64,000 bases of DNA from Cydia pomonella (GCF_033807575.1 NC_084725.1:9583001-9647000), one strand, 5' to 3'; numbered from the stretch's first letter, positions 1 to 11,935 are shown. Numbers and translations: made by a program. Notes: generated from the letters alone by a model not told the origin.

Positions 1-819
1 ATAAAATGTGAATTTTTTGAATAAGTTTATCATATTTGAAATACTATAAAAGACGGCGACATTACAAACATAGTAGCATCAGTTAGCATTTAAAGTATTG
101 CAGTCGATTCTTTATTTAGCGACTTTGTATCTGCTTCGTTCCATTTCGAGCTGCAATCATTCCCGGAGATCTCAGCCTTATCGTTCACTCTAATAACCAT
201 TCCATGGTTTACAATGTCGGTATCTTAACGATACAGTTTTACATTTGCAGTTAAAATAAGTACAATGTTTATTTCTGAACAGATGCAATGTTTCCAAGGT
301 AAAAGACGTTGCATTAATAATGTTGTCTGTCTGTGCAAAAAAATATTAAAGTGGCTGGCAGGTAGACTGAAAGCCTTGTCATGACATTTTAGCAATAGTC
401 GGGATAATATGGAGATGAAAAACCTCACCCAAAAAAATAATGACAAAGATTATACATTCACTAACACTCACTGTAACATTCACTGTAAGATGCTAAAAAA
501 AGTAAGAAAAGGCAACAAAATGAAAGATTTAGTAATGTAATTTGCTCCAAAGCATCCAACAGTCCTTAAAGCACCGCGGGTGTAACTCGCGGACAACCCA
601 ATTTATCCACCAAATTACAACCTACTTAACGTACTTGGGGTAGATTTAAGCAAATTGTTTCCCCATAAAGCAGGCCAATGCAATCTAACGCCCTCCCTGG
701 AATTATTTGACAAATTTATCAGATCTAGTCAGGTGTCGTCAAGGGGTGGAAATACCTATTACGCCCTCTGATATATTTAACCGTAAAGCGAGATTTCTAT
801 TAGATAGAGGATAAGCTTT
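1..819. other. Non-coding sequence, nothing recognised
   Basis: AT-rich sequence with no supportable gene. The short open frames present have no recognisable domain and no coding character. It lies in the stretch inferred to be the long PMCA intron. The only structure noted is the LINE fragment that begins at its right edge. Confidence 0.6.
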
Positions 820-1275
820 TAACCTAAGGTTGCACGCTGTTCTAAGGAGGTGAAAATTACCTTGTTTAAAACGTATTGTCAAACCCTATACACGTGCAAC
901 CTGTGGAGTGACTACACTAAAAAAGCCTACAGTGCTCTGCGCGTCCAGTACAATAACGCCTTCAGGGGGTTGTTGGGGCTGCCCTGGCGCTGCAGCGCGT
1001 TGGGGATGTTCGCCGCATGGAGAACCGACGGTTTCCAAGCAGTGATGCGGAATTGGGGGGCGTCTCTGAGCGAGCGTGTTCGGGGCAGTACCAACACTCT
1101 CCTGAAGGTGATTGGTGATTGAGAGGATGGACAGCCCTATCCTTATTCACTGGATGTCTCTGCATGCCATTCCAAATTGTAATTATACTTTCTACTAACA
1201 CACTTAGCCGTAAGTCATTACTAACATAATATGGGTGTTTTTGTCCGAAATAAATTCTTTCATTTCATTTCATTG
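820..1275 (+). mobile_element. 5'-truncated non-LTR retrotransposon (LINE) 3' end
   Basis: Positions about 821-1122 encode the C-terminal tail of a LINE reverse transcriptase polyprotein. The residues LFKTYCQTLYTCNLW and SALRVQYNNAFRGLLGLP are typical of the region after the RT domain in lepidopteran endonuclease/RT elements. The frame is open back to a stop near 821, upstream of the first ATG at 850, so the start is the truncation point and not a real initiation codon. A UTR of about 150 bp follows and ends in AATAAATTC and a short TTTCA repeat (about 1252-1275), which is the likely element-specific 3' tail. The RT and endonuclease domains are missing, so this is a dead 5'-truncated copy. 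Family assignment rests on remembered similarity of the protein tail. Confidence 0.75.
850..1122 (+). pseudogene. LINE reverse-transcriptase C-terminal fragment
   Basis: A 90-codon open segment inside the LINE fragment. It matches only the post-RT tail of the polyprotein (YTCNLW..., ALRVQYNNAFR). No RT catalytic motif (xxDD) or endonuclease motif is present. It ends after GD at a TGA, probably earlier than in full-length relatives. It is not expected to make a functional protein. Confidence 0.7.
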
Positions 1276-4200
1276 GTTTCATTTAATTAACACGACTGTT
1301 GCTTTTTTACCAGGAGGTGCATTGAGATAGTTTCAGAAAGGGTATAGGAATAGCAAATATATAATTTACAAGACGCACTATATATACTATAACAACTGAC
1401 CACGTCTGAAGACGTCTTGATAAGCGATGTGTATGTGTTGCCAAAATGTTAAGAGCTTCTCATTGAAAACACATGTGTGCTTTTCGATTGTTACGAATCG
1501 TGCAAAAATGGACTAATTTTTGATCCTGTATTCGTTAGGCAAAAAATCTACCATATGTATTAAAAATCGTTTCCATAGTTTTATATTATATAATTTAATT
1601 TAATGTAACAATATTTTATTATAATTAATTTAATTCAAATTGCATATCTTTTAATAAAGATATTCAACGAAATGTATAAATCTAATCATAATTCATATTT
1701 CTTTGTTCAAATTTAAGTATGGCAATTTTGTATTCAAAGTCCTGACAGTTTATAGAGCTTTCGAAAACTTACCGTTCTTATCCGATTTCCCAACGACTAT
1801 TCACTTTGCCACTTTTTGTATTTTTGTAATTTTGGAAGTAAACCAGCGTCTATACTACAGTCCACTCTTATTTATCACCTCGACAACACCTGAGACCAGC
1901 GAAGATTTTACATCGATATTACCGTATGTTTGAGGTTATCCTAATGCACATTACAGTTAAGTCATGACTTGCATTTTATTTTTTTGCTAATCAAACCAGA
2001 AGAAATTCCTTTGCTGAATGCTTCGTATATTTTGTATTCAAATAGCGTACGTACATGTGTGTAAAAAGATACATTAAATGTTAACAGTCAGTTTTGCGAT
2101 ACATATGAACAAATGGGATCCAGGGCGGTTTCAATTACGCAGTGTTTCTGGAAGGCCAACGTTTTCGTCTACAAAAAGGACTATTTTTATCGGCTCATGT
2201 CAGACTAAGTGGTCGGGTAATGGACAAAGACGATGTGCAAACACTTAGGCACGGCGTTGGTTTGGCCACACGAAGTTTTATCGATATTTGTATGTAATTG
2301 GCTAAGCTTCGTTAGTTAACCTGCTTGTACAAGTAATTACGAATTCAAACCGAGCTTTCGAATCAAACTTGATTTACACGATATTATTATTATCACGCAG
2401 AAGATTCGAAGAATCATAACCTTATGGACTATTGTTGTCCGCCGCTTACAATTCGCAGAATAATTAATTAAAAATACATATTTTATAAAAATGGGTAAAA
2501 TATGCTTAGAAGTTTCAATTTATAGGCTAATGTAATTCTTCTATGGACCCAAGATCTATAATCTCATTATAACCTAAAGGGGTCTGGGGACTTCATATGG
2601 ACACTTGAATCCTTTACCGAAAAGCTAGTGGGAACCATCAGACATTTCGTCCACAACTACGTACGTACGTCAGTATCTACTACCAACGTTAGGTAAATAG
2701 TAAATACTTAACTAAACGTGTTAAATTCCATGAAATTGAAACAACTTGCATCACAGAAATAACTGTAAGATAAAAAGAGGACGAGGATGAGTCAGTGTGT
2801 GCGAAACATAAATTACCTGCCCACTAACGTTGCGTAACCGTTGCATTTTACCGGGTTGTTATTCTACTACCAGCAACACTCTGTACAATGATGGATCTTA
2901 TGCCTTGGCAATAAGATTCACGAATGGTCAGTTAAGTGTTGATGAACCAAGAACCAATATAAATTAGATATCTGATTACACATAATCGTTATATATCCCC
3001 AGGTCAAGATACACTGGTGGAAAGAGAAATGTTTTGTGAGCAGGCTAGATGTGGTAAGCGTAAACATCTAGTGCGAAAGAGTACGGTTGAATTACGTTTA
3101 CTTTCTTACGTGTTTGTGATTCATCGATTAAACCGCGTACTACAAGGTTGTGTCAGCATATATAACAAATGGTCTTAAAATAAGAAGTTAAGTCTAAAAA
3201 TGTAGAATAATCGCAAAATAATCCCTCGCCTTCACAATATAGCATAATATCATCCTCAAGGGGCTTGGCAACCTTAAGTACCTACTTACTAATGCTACCA
3301 AACACACAACACTACTTATTATAGAGGTTATGAAAACGAAAGTTTGACAGAGATATCCACTAGACATCTTGTTTTTTAACAATCACATAGTTGAAAGGCA
3401 GCTAAAGCCCGTCTAAGCTAACTTTGGATTAAATTTAACAAAATGATGTGTGAGAGTGTCAATATACATTCCACACTTAGTCTTAGCAGAATTAGCTTGG
3501 TCTGACTCTCTCGTTTTTTTCAATAAATATAGTTTTTTAACCGCCTAAATCTGATGTTGATTGTCTCTACTCCAACTCTGCCTTCATAATCATGAAGCTA
3601 CCTGACCAATTTCCAACGGCCTTAATACCGCCGAAATTACCTGAGACCTTGGACGTGTCATTAGTTACAACGTTTAAAGCTGTCTTTATATGTAATAACG
3701 TTTGTACTAATTTGACGTTTGTTTGTCACGGTTGTCGTACATTAGTTATTTCATCTTTTTTTTAAATTTTTGACTCAACATTTGTATTGTCTTCGTCAAT
3801 ATCATCAGTAGTTAGTTTAAGAGGTAGGATGTCTCTTGTCAATGGACGGCTCCGCTTTTTTTAACCAGCATAAAGCATGCAATGACTTTAGCTTTTGTTG
3901 TTTAAAGCCGCCTACTTGACTACCTTCTCCGTCCATGGACTGCCTCTTCCTGTAATATTTGGTATCGTAAATATTCCTATATAACAATCAGTGTATTTCA
4001 TAAAAAGCACTTTGGAGAGTTGCCCAACAAAGCCAGGTAAATGATGAATAAATTTCATATTTGCATTATGCTTTGATAAAACTACCTCCTAAGACCCAGA
4101 AGCAGTTTTTGTTTTTGGATTTGGAACTCTTAGTTATTCAATAAACGTTCAGAATAGAGCGTGGAACATGTACAAAAACTGGTACGCGTACTCAGGAGGT

Positions 4201-5770
4201 TAAACTATGTACAAAATATGGGGTAACATTTAATGACCTTAACCACGACGCATGACTGCGCATCCCGAAGTGATCCCTGTCTAAAACGAAGCCTTAAAGT
4301 TAGTTTTAACGCAATAATGGGGTAGAAGGCTGCGGGATGGCCTATAAATAGGCTGCGATAGTCACATAATGGAGTGACATGAGCGCACGTAATGCGATTG
4401 GCCTCCGGCACGATAGTATTAACTGCTACGGTATAAAATTAGATGTATCGGGTGGTTTTAGAATAGCCGGTGATAGGAGCACAATGATATTTAGATCGGT
4501 GATATTAGGAACAATGTGATATTTAACTTTATAAAGGTAGATTTGTAATCGAAAATAGGAAGGTTGAATAAAGAAATAAATGGCGATGTTAAATAGGTCA
4601 GTGATAGTTAGGGCCGAAATGTTTAGGCGAGTGAATGAAAAAATGAACCAGCTGAGTGAAGCTGATGATGGTGACTTTATAAAGGATTATGACGACGATA
4701 AATAAAATTTATTTCCGCTACCTAAACGTTGCCTAGAAGGCTTTTTTGTGGTAAGACCGCCTATTGTTTACATGTACTTGAGTTGCTGTATTATTTGTAT
4801 CGTTTTATGTATTGAGGTGTGCAATAAAGAGTATTTGTATTGTATGAAACATAATAGTAAAGGTTATTTTAAAACTAATACAAAACTTTTTATTTTCATA
4901 AAATAATACAAAACTCAATTAGAACTCGTATTTGATTTGTATACAATTTGATTTACGATTATATTACGCGTATAGAAAAACAGCAAAGCCTGATGAGGAA
5001 ATGATAAGCAAACGTAAAGAAAAAAATCCGATTGATGTTAGATAAGAAGCTAGTGGTAACGGGATAGATTATAATATAAGCTCGACTAGGTCAATAAGGT
5101 AAATTGGTGCTAAATATGTACTTAAAAGTAAAATAATCAGGTCGTTTTAGGAAAACATCATAAAATTCGAAATCCAATGGAAGTAACTTAATTAGCGATA
5201 AAACACTATAAAGATCGCTATAAAGCTGAGAGAAAATCTATAAGAAATAAGACAATAGACATCGTGGATGATTCACACAAAGATGCATTAGAGCAGCTAT
5301 AATGCCATCGTCTGTACGCCGGAAACACAGAAATAGTACAGAAACATCGGCCGATGAACGAGGCTCAGTCATACTAAAAATAAAACACTCGTATTTCTAA
5401 TGTATCGATGCAATTATCGTAAAATTCTGTAGACTATTTTTCATACCACTGTATGGAGTCGCCTAGGACTGAGCTAGAGAGAATCTACAGAATATTTAAA
5501 TGGGCGACGACTTATGTGGCCCAGTCGATTTATTAAAAGTTTTAGAGTTTAAAACAATTTTAATTTGTTATTGATGTCATAAATATTTAAAGCGACTTGT
5601 CATAAATTACGACTGAAGTAAGCCAGAGGGATTTGAAGTATTTGAACCTGTGATCTTTAGTTTCACCGATTTTTTTTTATCAAGTTGTTCTTGAAGTATT
5701 CTGGGTGTATCTATTGTATACTTTTATACATATTTTTAAGGAGTCCATAATGTAATACTATGTATTGTAA
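1276..5770. other. Non-coding intronic/intergenic DNA
   Basis: About 4.5 kb of AT-rich sequence without a supportable gene. Short open frames (near 1703-1933, 3194-3382 and 4205-4411) show no domain, no splice-site framing and no coding bias. A weak foldback pairs the region around 3842-3850 with that around 3930-3940 but is too imperfect to name. Confidence 0.55.
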
Positions 5771-6002
5771 TCCGTAACCCCAATAATATAATAAATGAGA
5801 AAGTAACCCTGTCTATGGTGTCTATCTGTCTGTCTTCCGGTCCGTCTGTATGTTACCTCTTTATGCTTCAACCGCTGAACCTTTAATTTTAGATCTTAGA
5901 TGAAATTTAGAATTGAGATAGTTTGACGCAGGGCAGGATATAGGATAGTTTTAATCTTCATCATCATTATCTAACGCAGACGAAGTTGCGGACAGAAGCT
6001 AG
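5771..6002 (+). mobile_element. Non-autonomous Helitron-like element (Lep1 type)
   Basis: The segment begins TCCGTAACCC, ends GAAGCTAG, and sits between an A (5770) and a T (6003), the insertion context expected of Helitrons (5'-TC, CTRR-3', A|T target). Twelve bases before the terminal CTAG is a short hairpin, CGCA (5975-5978) pairing with TGCG (5987-5990). The interior has the stretch CAATAATATAATAAATGAG followed by CTGTCTGTC-rich sequence and a GACGCAGGGCAGGATATAGGATAG block, which I recognise from a repeat dispersed through lepidopteran genomes. It has no coding capacity. The Lep1 name is from memory and is less certain than the Helitron ends. Confidence 0.6.
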
Positions 6003-6402
6003 TTTATTTTAAATAAAATAATAAAAGGTTCGAGAAATGCTGCCCTGGATAGCCAGGTCAACTTATACCCCCGTGAACATGAAAATGTCCCAAAAAGACA
6101 GGTACTTGTGTCAATCATTCTCGGCGCTTACCCTTCTTCACGCCTACTCAAACATGTCAAAATAAAGGACTCAACACTAAGTGATTGATTGATTTTAAAC
6201 GAATCCTGTCATAATGAAGAAATCATTGCTAATCGCTATCAAGATATGTAAATAAATGTTTAGCAACAAACATAGACAGATCGATTGACTTCGTCCACTA
6301 CCAACTACAAGATGGTTCCTTAGTTTTTAGGTTTAGGTTAGTTGTTTAGTTTTTATAGTTAATTTGCATACTCGTAACAACGCCGAAAAACTGACTTGGG
6401 TA
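6003..6402. other. Non-coding spacer
   Basis: About 400 bp between the Helitron-like element and the TIR MITE. No gene or clear repeat was seen. Confidence 0.5.
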
Positions 6403-6598
6403 TATATGTCGGCGGCCGATCGTAAAATCTGGCCGATCTTAAAGTTCCTGTATAATGTTTTGACGGTAGGATAGATTGGTTAGGTTAGGCAAACTGTCCA
6501 GAAATCGACTCGGGGAACGAGACAATGATTTTTACGATTAACGATATGCCTAGAAATTTAACGACCTGCCTGATTTTACGATCGGCCGCCGACATATA
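6403..6598. mobile_element. MITE with 27-bp perfect terminal inverted repeats
   Basis: The left arm (6403-6429) starts TATATGTCGGCGGCCGATCG, and the right arm (6572-6598) is its exact reverse complement over 27 bp. The outermost TA on each side is compatible with a TA target duplication as made by Tc1/mariner-type transposases. The 142-bp interior has no coding capacity. Length (196 bp) and perfect TIRs indicate a short non-autonomous DNA transposon that inserted fairly recently. The superfamily is inferred only from the TA. Confidence 0.8.
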
Positions 6599-6839
6599 AA
6601 AATCGACACAAGCAGGCTAAAGAGATATTCTGACTATCTCTATTCACTTTTGTATTTTGGATGAATTTGCTTACTTTTTCGTATTTGTTTGTATTACAAA
6701 TGAGCGGAAACGCGATAACCACGATGCGGGTGTTACTATCAGCCATGACAAGCCAGGATGGATAGGAAACGTCAGTTTCCGAGTCACTTTTAAATCCACT
6801 AAATGTAATTCATAGTCAACATGTGACACATCGACGAAA

Positions 6840-6968
6840 TCCCTACTAATATTATAAATGCAAAAGGAACTTTGTCCGTTACCTCTTCTCACTTGAACAG
6901 CTAAACCGATTTAGATAAAATTTGGTATATAGACAGTTTGAGACCCAGAGAAGATAGTTTTTATCAAT
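6840..6968 (+). mobile_element. 5' portion of a Lep1-like Helitron
   Basis: Starts TCCCTACTAATATTATAAA immediately after an A, then GTCCGTTACCTCTTCTCAC, GCTAAACCGATTTAGAT and GGTATATAGACAGTTTGAGAC. The same blocks occur in order in the element at 5771-6002, so the two are diverged copies of one family. No 3' hairpin or CTAG terminus is found before the tandem array at 7010, so either the 3' end is lost or the array is part of this copy. Confidence 0.55.
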
Positions 6969-7009
6969 CATCATCAGTACCATCAAATTGTATCGAAAAC
7001 TGAAATACA

Positions 7010-7470
7010 CCCACTGTAAACCCAAAACCAACTGAATTAACTCAACGGACAGATAATCATATGAAACTTTGCCTTTTTATATTTTCAAATACATTATAGA
7101 AATAGAAACGATCCAAATTGTAACTAAAACTAGAAAACGCAATATGTAAACCCAAAAACGACAGAAAATAAATAACAGACAGCAAAATCATATCAAACTT
7201 AACCTATTAAAATTTTCAAATAGAACTCGAAAATACGCAAATTTTGATGACAACTAAAATACACAAACTGTAAACCCAAAAACGACAGAAGAAAAACAAC
7301 GGACAGCTAAATCATATCGTTACCAATTAAAATTTTGAAATACATTATAGAAATAGAAAAGACGCAAATTTTAATGACAACTAAAATACACAAACTGTAA
7401 ACCCAAAAACGACAGAAGAGATAGCTAAATCATATCAAACTTTACCTTTTTAAAATTTCAAATACTCATT
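7010..7470. repeat. Tandem repeat, about 127-bp period, four copies
   Basis: The marker TGTAAACCCAAAA recurs at 7015, 7145, 7269 and 7396, spacings of 130, 124 and 127 bp. Each unit also holds an ACAGCTAAATCATATC-like block and an AAAATTTTCAAATA-like block. The last two units agree most closely, and the first is the most diverged. There is no coding capacity. The array directly follows a Helitron 5' end and may be internal to that element. Confidence 0.75.
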
Positions 7471-8043
7471 CCGTAAAAGTTAAGTTAAAAGAGTAGATCG
7501 CTATACCCGAACGCAATCCCATATATCATATCGATTTTAAGCCTGTCTGTTCGCAGTACAATAGACCAAAGTAAATAAAATAATTCACATTCAGCTCAAA
7601 ATAAAAAAAATGTCTGAGCAAAAAGGCACAAATCATATGGATAATGTAAGCAAGTCACATGTAAACGTGGCTCAGAATTAGTTTATAGTCAATAAATCGG
7701 CAGCACATCTCCGTGCAAAACAATATTTAACGCTAACGTACAAATAGAATTACTGAACTCTGGACGACTACAACAAAAACGTCGTATGTGTACAGGAGAC
7801 TCATACGACAGATAAGACTTTTTTAAATGGATAAGCAACACAAGAAGGGAAATTAAAGTCAAATTATTTGGCGCTAAATACTTTGTTCTTGCCAGATGCC
7901 TTTGGATAATTGTATGAGTATCCAAGGTCTAATTTTAGATTGTTGTGACTTTCCTTGACCGGTTGCACAGCTTTCTAATTCGATTCAAAATTTCAATGGG
8001 AATCGCTTCGCACATTACTAACGCAAAATGATGTATAGTTTCA
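7471..8043. other. Non-coding spacer
   Basis: No gene, RNA or recognisable repeat was seen in this roughly 570-bp stretch. An open frame at 7689-7925 (minus) has no recognisable domain. Confidence 0.5.
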
Positions 8044-8179
8044 GTTGCCATCTGATATATCAAAGCGGCCGAGGTGCTCAGAAATATCTGAACTCGCACT
8101 CTAACGCCGTCACAATAGAGGCGTGTTCAGATATTTGTGAGCACCTTGGCCGCTCCAATTTATTATATCTGATGGCGAC
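8044..8179. mobile_element. Foldback MITE (136 bp)
   Basis: Left arm 8044-8093 (GTTGCCATCTGATATATC, then AGCGGCCGAGGTGCTCAGAA and ATCTGAAC) pairs imperfectly with right arm 8125-8179 (GTTCAGATATTTGTGAGCAC, CTTGGCCGCT, then CTGATGGCGAC). The loop holds a CACTCTAACGCCGTCACAAT-type segment that I recall from a repeat common in noctuoid moths. No coding capacity. A degenerate relative lies at 19830-19938. Confidence 0.75.
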
Positions 8180-8857
8180 TGTCCGACTGTACTGAGCGAT
8201 AACAATTAACATGAACTTGGCATATACGAAGTGATAATTGAAACGATTTGAAGCAGGAATCTTAATCCTACTCGTAACAATCTTATTACTCGTAGTTGCA
8301 TGAAAAAAAGGCCTTTTAAACTATATTCTTATTCCTTTTTTAAAAATTTGCATAGCAAAAAATACCGAAACCTATAAACTTAGAATATATTATGGTGAAG
8401 CGATCGTCGCTCGACATCAAAATAAGTGATTTCTTAAGATTTAGTTAGTGGAAATCGTCTTCCCCGAAACGGCATTTCATATAAAAATTACCGTTATTTC
8501 GTTAAGATCACAAAGCTATTCTTCCCTCTTAAAGGTTACTACGCTAAGAATATGTATTTATGTATACTTGTATCTTTTCAGTCATCTAACAGTATTAAAA
8601 TTGCACAAGAATGCTTGTATAAGCAGGTAAACCTACGTTTTTACTACTTAGGCTCATGTTTTATAAAGTCGGGGCATTGTTTCTACGCACGTCAGCGTGA
8701 TAAGGGTTACCTTGGGGTTTACTTGCCGGCCAATTTAGTGTGGACAAGGATACGACAAAAGTAGAAGACACGTCGATAAAATAAGTTAATTTATTGGCAA
8801 ATACTTTCCTTCCGTGTTAAAGAAAGGCCGCTTAGCACAAAGAATTTCGTTAATTGA
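8180..8857. other. Non-coding spacer
   Basis: No supportable gene. Two overlapping short open frames (8448-8630 and 8552-8764, plus) have no recognisable domain and no gene-like context. Confidence 0.5.
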
Positions 8858-8992
8858 CCTGTCTGTTCCTGTCTCTATATTGCACGCGCGTAATTATATT
8901 GCTGTCCTGCCCATGCTAACGGCGGTCAATGACACTGTGCGAGCGGAATAGCATTATAATTACGCGCGTGGAATAGAGATGGGAACAGGCGG
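8858..8992. mobile_element. Foldback MITE (about 135 bp)
   Basis: Left arm 8858-8898 (CTGTCTGTTCCTGTCTCTAT, then CACGCGCGTAATTATA) pairs with right arm 8954-8992 (TATAATTACGCGCGTG, AATAGAGATGGGAACAGGCG). Arms are about 40 bp with a few mismatches around a 55-bp loop. It has no coding capacity. The termini and target duplication are not unambiguous. Confidence 0.7.
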
Positions 8993-9203
8993 TAATCGAA
9001 TAAAAGAATTATAAAATTTATTATTTTATATATTAAATTTATAAGAATTATAGATTATTAACAAATAACAATACCGTAGCGTGCCTACATATCACTACAA
9101 AAAATTTAAATGCGAAGGTAACTCAAACTTCACAGTTAACCTTGCGAATCGATTTTATTGAAATTAGTATAGGTTGATTCACGAAACGAACGCATTTTGT
9201 ACA

Positions 9204-9407
9204 ATTCAGTACGAATCTCGCGCCAGCTCATATGAATTGACCTATTATTATTTTATATAATATGGAGATTATATAGAATTGGATTATCTATGTTTTACTG
9301 TTTAAATTCAGTACGAATCTCGCGCCAGCTCATATGAATTGACCTATTATTATTTTATATAATAGGGAGATTATATGGAAGTCGATTTTCTATGTTTTAC
9401 TGTTTAA
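9204..9407. repeat. 102-bp tandem duplication
   Basis: Two adjacent copies begin ATTCAGTACGAATCTCGCGC at 9204 and 9306. They share the whole unit through TATGTTTTACTGTTTAAA with only a few substitutions (for example ATATGGAG against ATAGGGAG). This is a simple recent tandem duplication with no coding capacity. Confidence 0.85.
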
Positions 9408-11462
9408 AATTAAGGAAATATCCTAGCATTAGTATATCCTAACCTTCGAGCGTAAAATAGTAAGTAGGCCTGTGTTTAGTTATTTACACTATCGATTAGG
9501 TGCTAAGTTACAATCGCGAATCGGTAAGTGAAAAGGTATTTATATCATTTAACGATTTTATTCACAACACACCATTTGTGAAACATACATTGAGGTAGGT
9601 ATAGTTTTTTAACGAATGAGTTCTTTTGTTTATGCAACATTTGTGCCATAATAACAATTTCCATTATAGTCAAATCCTAGTTTCAATTTGGTTTCAATAA
9701 TTCAACCGGAGTCGCTTTTAAAAGCTTACCCCTCTGTCGAAAACCTGTATGCACTGACGTTTATCTGACATGGCTATTTGTAAGTACGTTACGTATAAAT
9801 AGCCATACATTTGACGAGCCCCTCTTCCGCAGAAATCAGCAGACTGTTTTTTTATCAATTCCAGACAAGGCGTTTCCAGTTGTTAAATCCTCGAAGATAA
9901 GTGGTAATAAGATTTTAGCCAAAATTTTTTTTTTTTGTAGGTACAAGCTTTTATCGCTCACTGTACTTTTCTTTCCACAGGCAACTAATACTCGAGACAA
10001 TTCCAACAACACCAAACACAATTAGTTTACGTTGCATATAAAGTAGCCTTCCCCAAACAATTAAAATTCTGACACTTATCTATCTCTTAAAAGTGAAAGA
10101 AAAGATGTGATTAGATTCGAAATCATTGTATTTTATTTACAAAAAGCTCGATCATTACAGATCGATCGTCAGACCTTGCCTACTGCCAAACAGCGTTCTG
10201 AGCGATCATTTCCACGTTGTCGGTTATCTAACTCTATAAAATATTGATCGCAAGTTTTTACTCCTAAAGGTCCTAACGTGTCTTAGATACACTAATGATA
10301 AGATGATTACCCACCAACATGATTTATTACGTTACAATGAATAATTCGAAGTTATCAGTGTCGAACTCATCAAAACGACACGCTGTCTCTATGGCACTAA
10401 TATGGATGAGTGGTCGATTGCCATCTTGTCTAGGCCCCCGGGTCACTCTGCCATTGTAGTCAGAGACGCCATGGGTAGGCAACTCATTGCTACAAAATAT
10501 ACAGAAAAACTGCGTGCTTATTTTGAGGAGCAGAAACATATATAGGGGAAAAGCAATGACAGTTATTTTGAAGACTTTAAAAGAACTGTCTGTCACGTTG
10601 GCTACGCCCCCTGTGGGCCGTGTACAAGTTGGATTATTCTCCGGTTCTCTGCCTCGCTATCGACTCGTCATCTATTTCCGTCAGACAGTTCCGCGGTGAT
10701 GTTCATCAGTTATTCATTCCTGACACCTTTTGTTGCCGAGCAAACTTTAGACGCGTTTTACAACGTTGTTTAATCAATACCATGCTTTAAGGTGCATCCA
10801 CACCGCAGTTAACTTTTTGTGGAGTAACACTGTGTGTAAGTAACTAGATATCAAAGGGAATTTGAAATAGAGGTGGATTGTCAAAGAAAATTTTGTAGCC
10901 ACAGTAAATTTACTGCCATCTTTTGACACATGATTAAAACTTTTAGAACGCCATTTGACTTAGATCCTCATTCTTTCACTGATAAGTGTTAAATTTGTTA
11001 AATATCAAAAAGTGGCGCCATCTAATAGATCAAAGACCAAAGATATGGCGACATCGTTTCGTTCAAGCGATACCTTTAGCTCAGTGAATCTTAACCTTTT
11101 CAGGTCTGCCTGCCCTATGACTAACTAGGGAACCCTATATTCTGGTTTTCCTTCAAAGATAGTACGTGTAAAGCGTTTCGTTATTACTATGGCACTTAAA
11201 CTAGTTATAATTTTTAAGTTTTCTTTCTTTTGTGAGGAAAATGTTTGATTACAAGCAAAAAACTTAATATTAGACCCAGAACTGACATACTTTTCCGAAG
11301 TTCAGAACGTTCCAGTTTTTTATAGATGCCTCATTATTCAAAGCCTATTAGACAGGGCGGAGAACGAACTTTGCGAAAACTTACAAATTCCAATGAAAAG
11401 TTACTGAACGCTCCATCATGTCAGTGTTCAGGTTTCTGCGAGTCATATTAAGCTAGCTCATA
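9408..11462. other. Non-coding DNA, one weak foldback
   Basis: About 2 kb without a supportable gene. A weak inverted repeat pairs 10585-10598 (GAACTGTCTGTCACG-like) with 10680-10692 (CGTCAGACAGTTC) and may be a small MITE, but the arms have an indel. An open frame at 10327-10596 (minus) overlaps it and has no recognised domain. Confidence 0.5.
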
Positions 11463-11566
11463 TAAGGTTAGCTGGAAGAGATCCCTCATAGGGATAAGGT
11501 CGCCTTTGTAATTTCTAATGTATATCTGCAGTTGTTTTCTTTGTTTCGTACAATAACGTGTTTATA
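11463..11566 (+). mobile_element. LINE 3'UTR fragment
   Basis: The blocks TTAGCTGGAAGAGATCCC, AGGGATAAGGTCGCCTTTGT and TTTCGTACAATAACGTGTTT match the order and wording of a 3'UTR tail that I recognise from abundant lepidopteran LINEs (...CCGCCTTTGTA..., ...GTACAATAAAGTG...). No reading frame survives. It is a short 5'-truncated copy and the assignment rests on remembered similarity. Confidence 0.6.
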
Positions 11567-11867
11567 GACGACAGAAACAAGCGCATGGTTAGGCTTATTT
11601 ATAAAACGGTAACTGAAATTATTAGTCCACGAAATATGAAATTTATCGTATAGATTTCTATGACAACGCTAACCGCCTTATTTTGTCTTCTATATAATAA
11701 ACACAAATGACGAAATGACAGATAGGGACAAGCGATTATTAACGTCTTCTTAGAGTTGACTGACTTTTATGAAGAACGCCATACTAGTCAATTACATATC
11801 GAGAGAACGTAACGGATCTTATGAACGGAATACGACATTTGGTATTCCATAGATAAGTTTCAAAATT

Positions 11868-11935
11868 CAGGATTCGAACCCACGTAACAGATTGAAAGTC
11901 ACGCGTCTAACCCGTCGACCGCTCCATTACGGTTT
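11868..11935 (-). mobile_element. tRNA-derived SINE head or degenerate tRNA
   Basis: On the minus strand, positions 11880-11870 read GGTTCGAATCC, a perfect RNA polymerase III B-box with T-arm context (GTGGGTTCGAATCCTG). About 35-50 bases upstream is GGAGCGGTCGACGGGTTAGA, which resembles a degenerate A-box/D-arm. No clean acceptor stem or standard anticodon loop forms, so a functional tRNA is unlikely. A tRNA-derived SINE promoter fits best, with the body running toward lower coordinates. Confidence 0.5.

Noticed and set aside
11868..11935. Functional tRNA gene on the minus strand
   Set aside because: The B-box is perfect but the acceptor and anticodon stems do not form cleanly. A SINE head is the better explanation.
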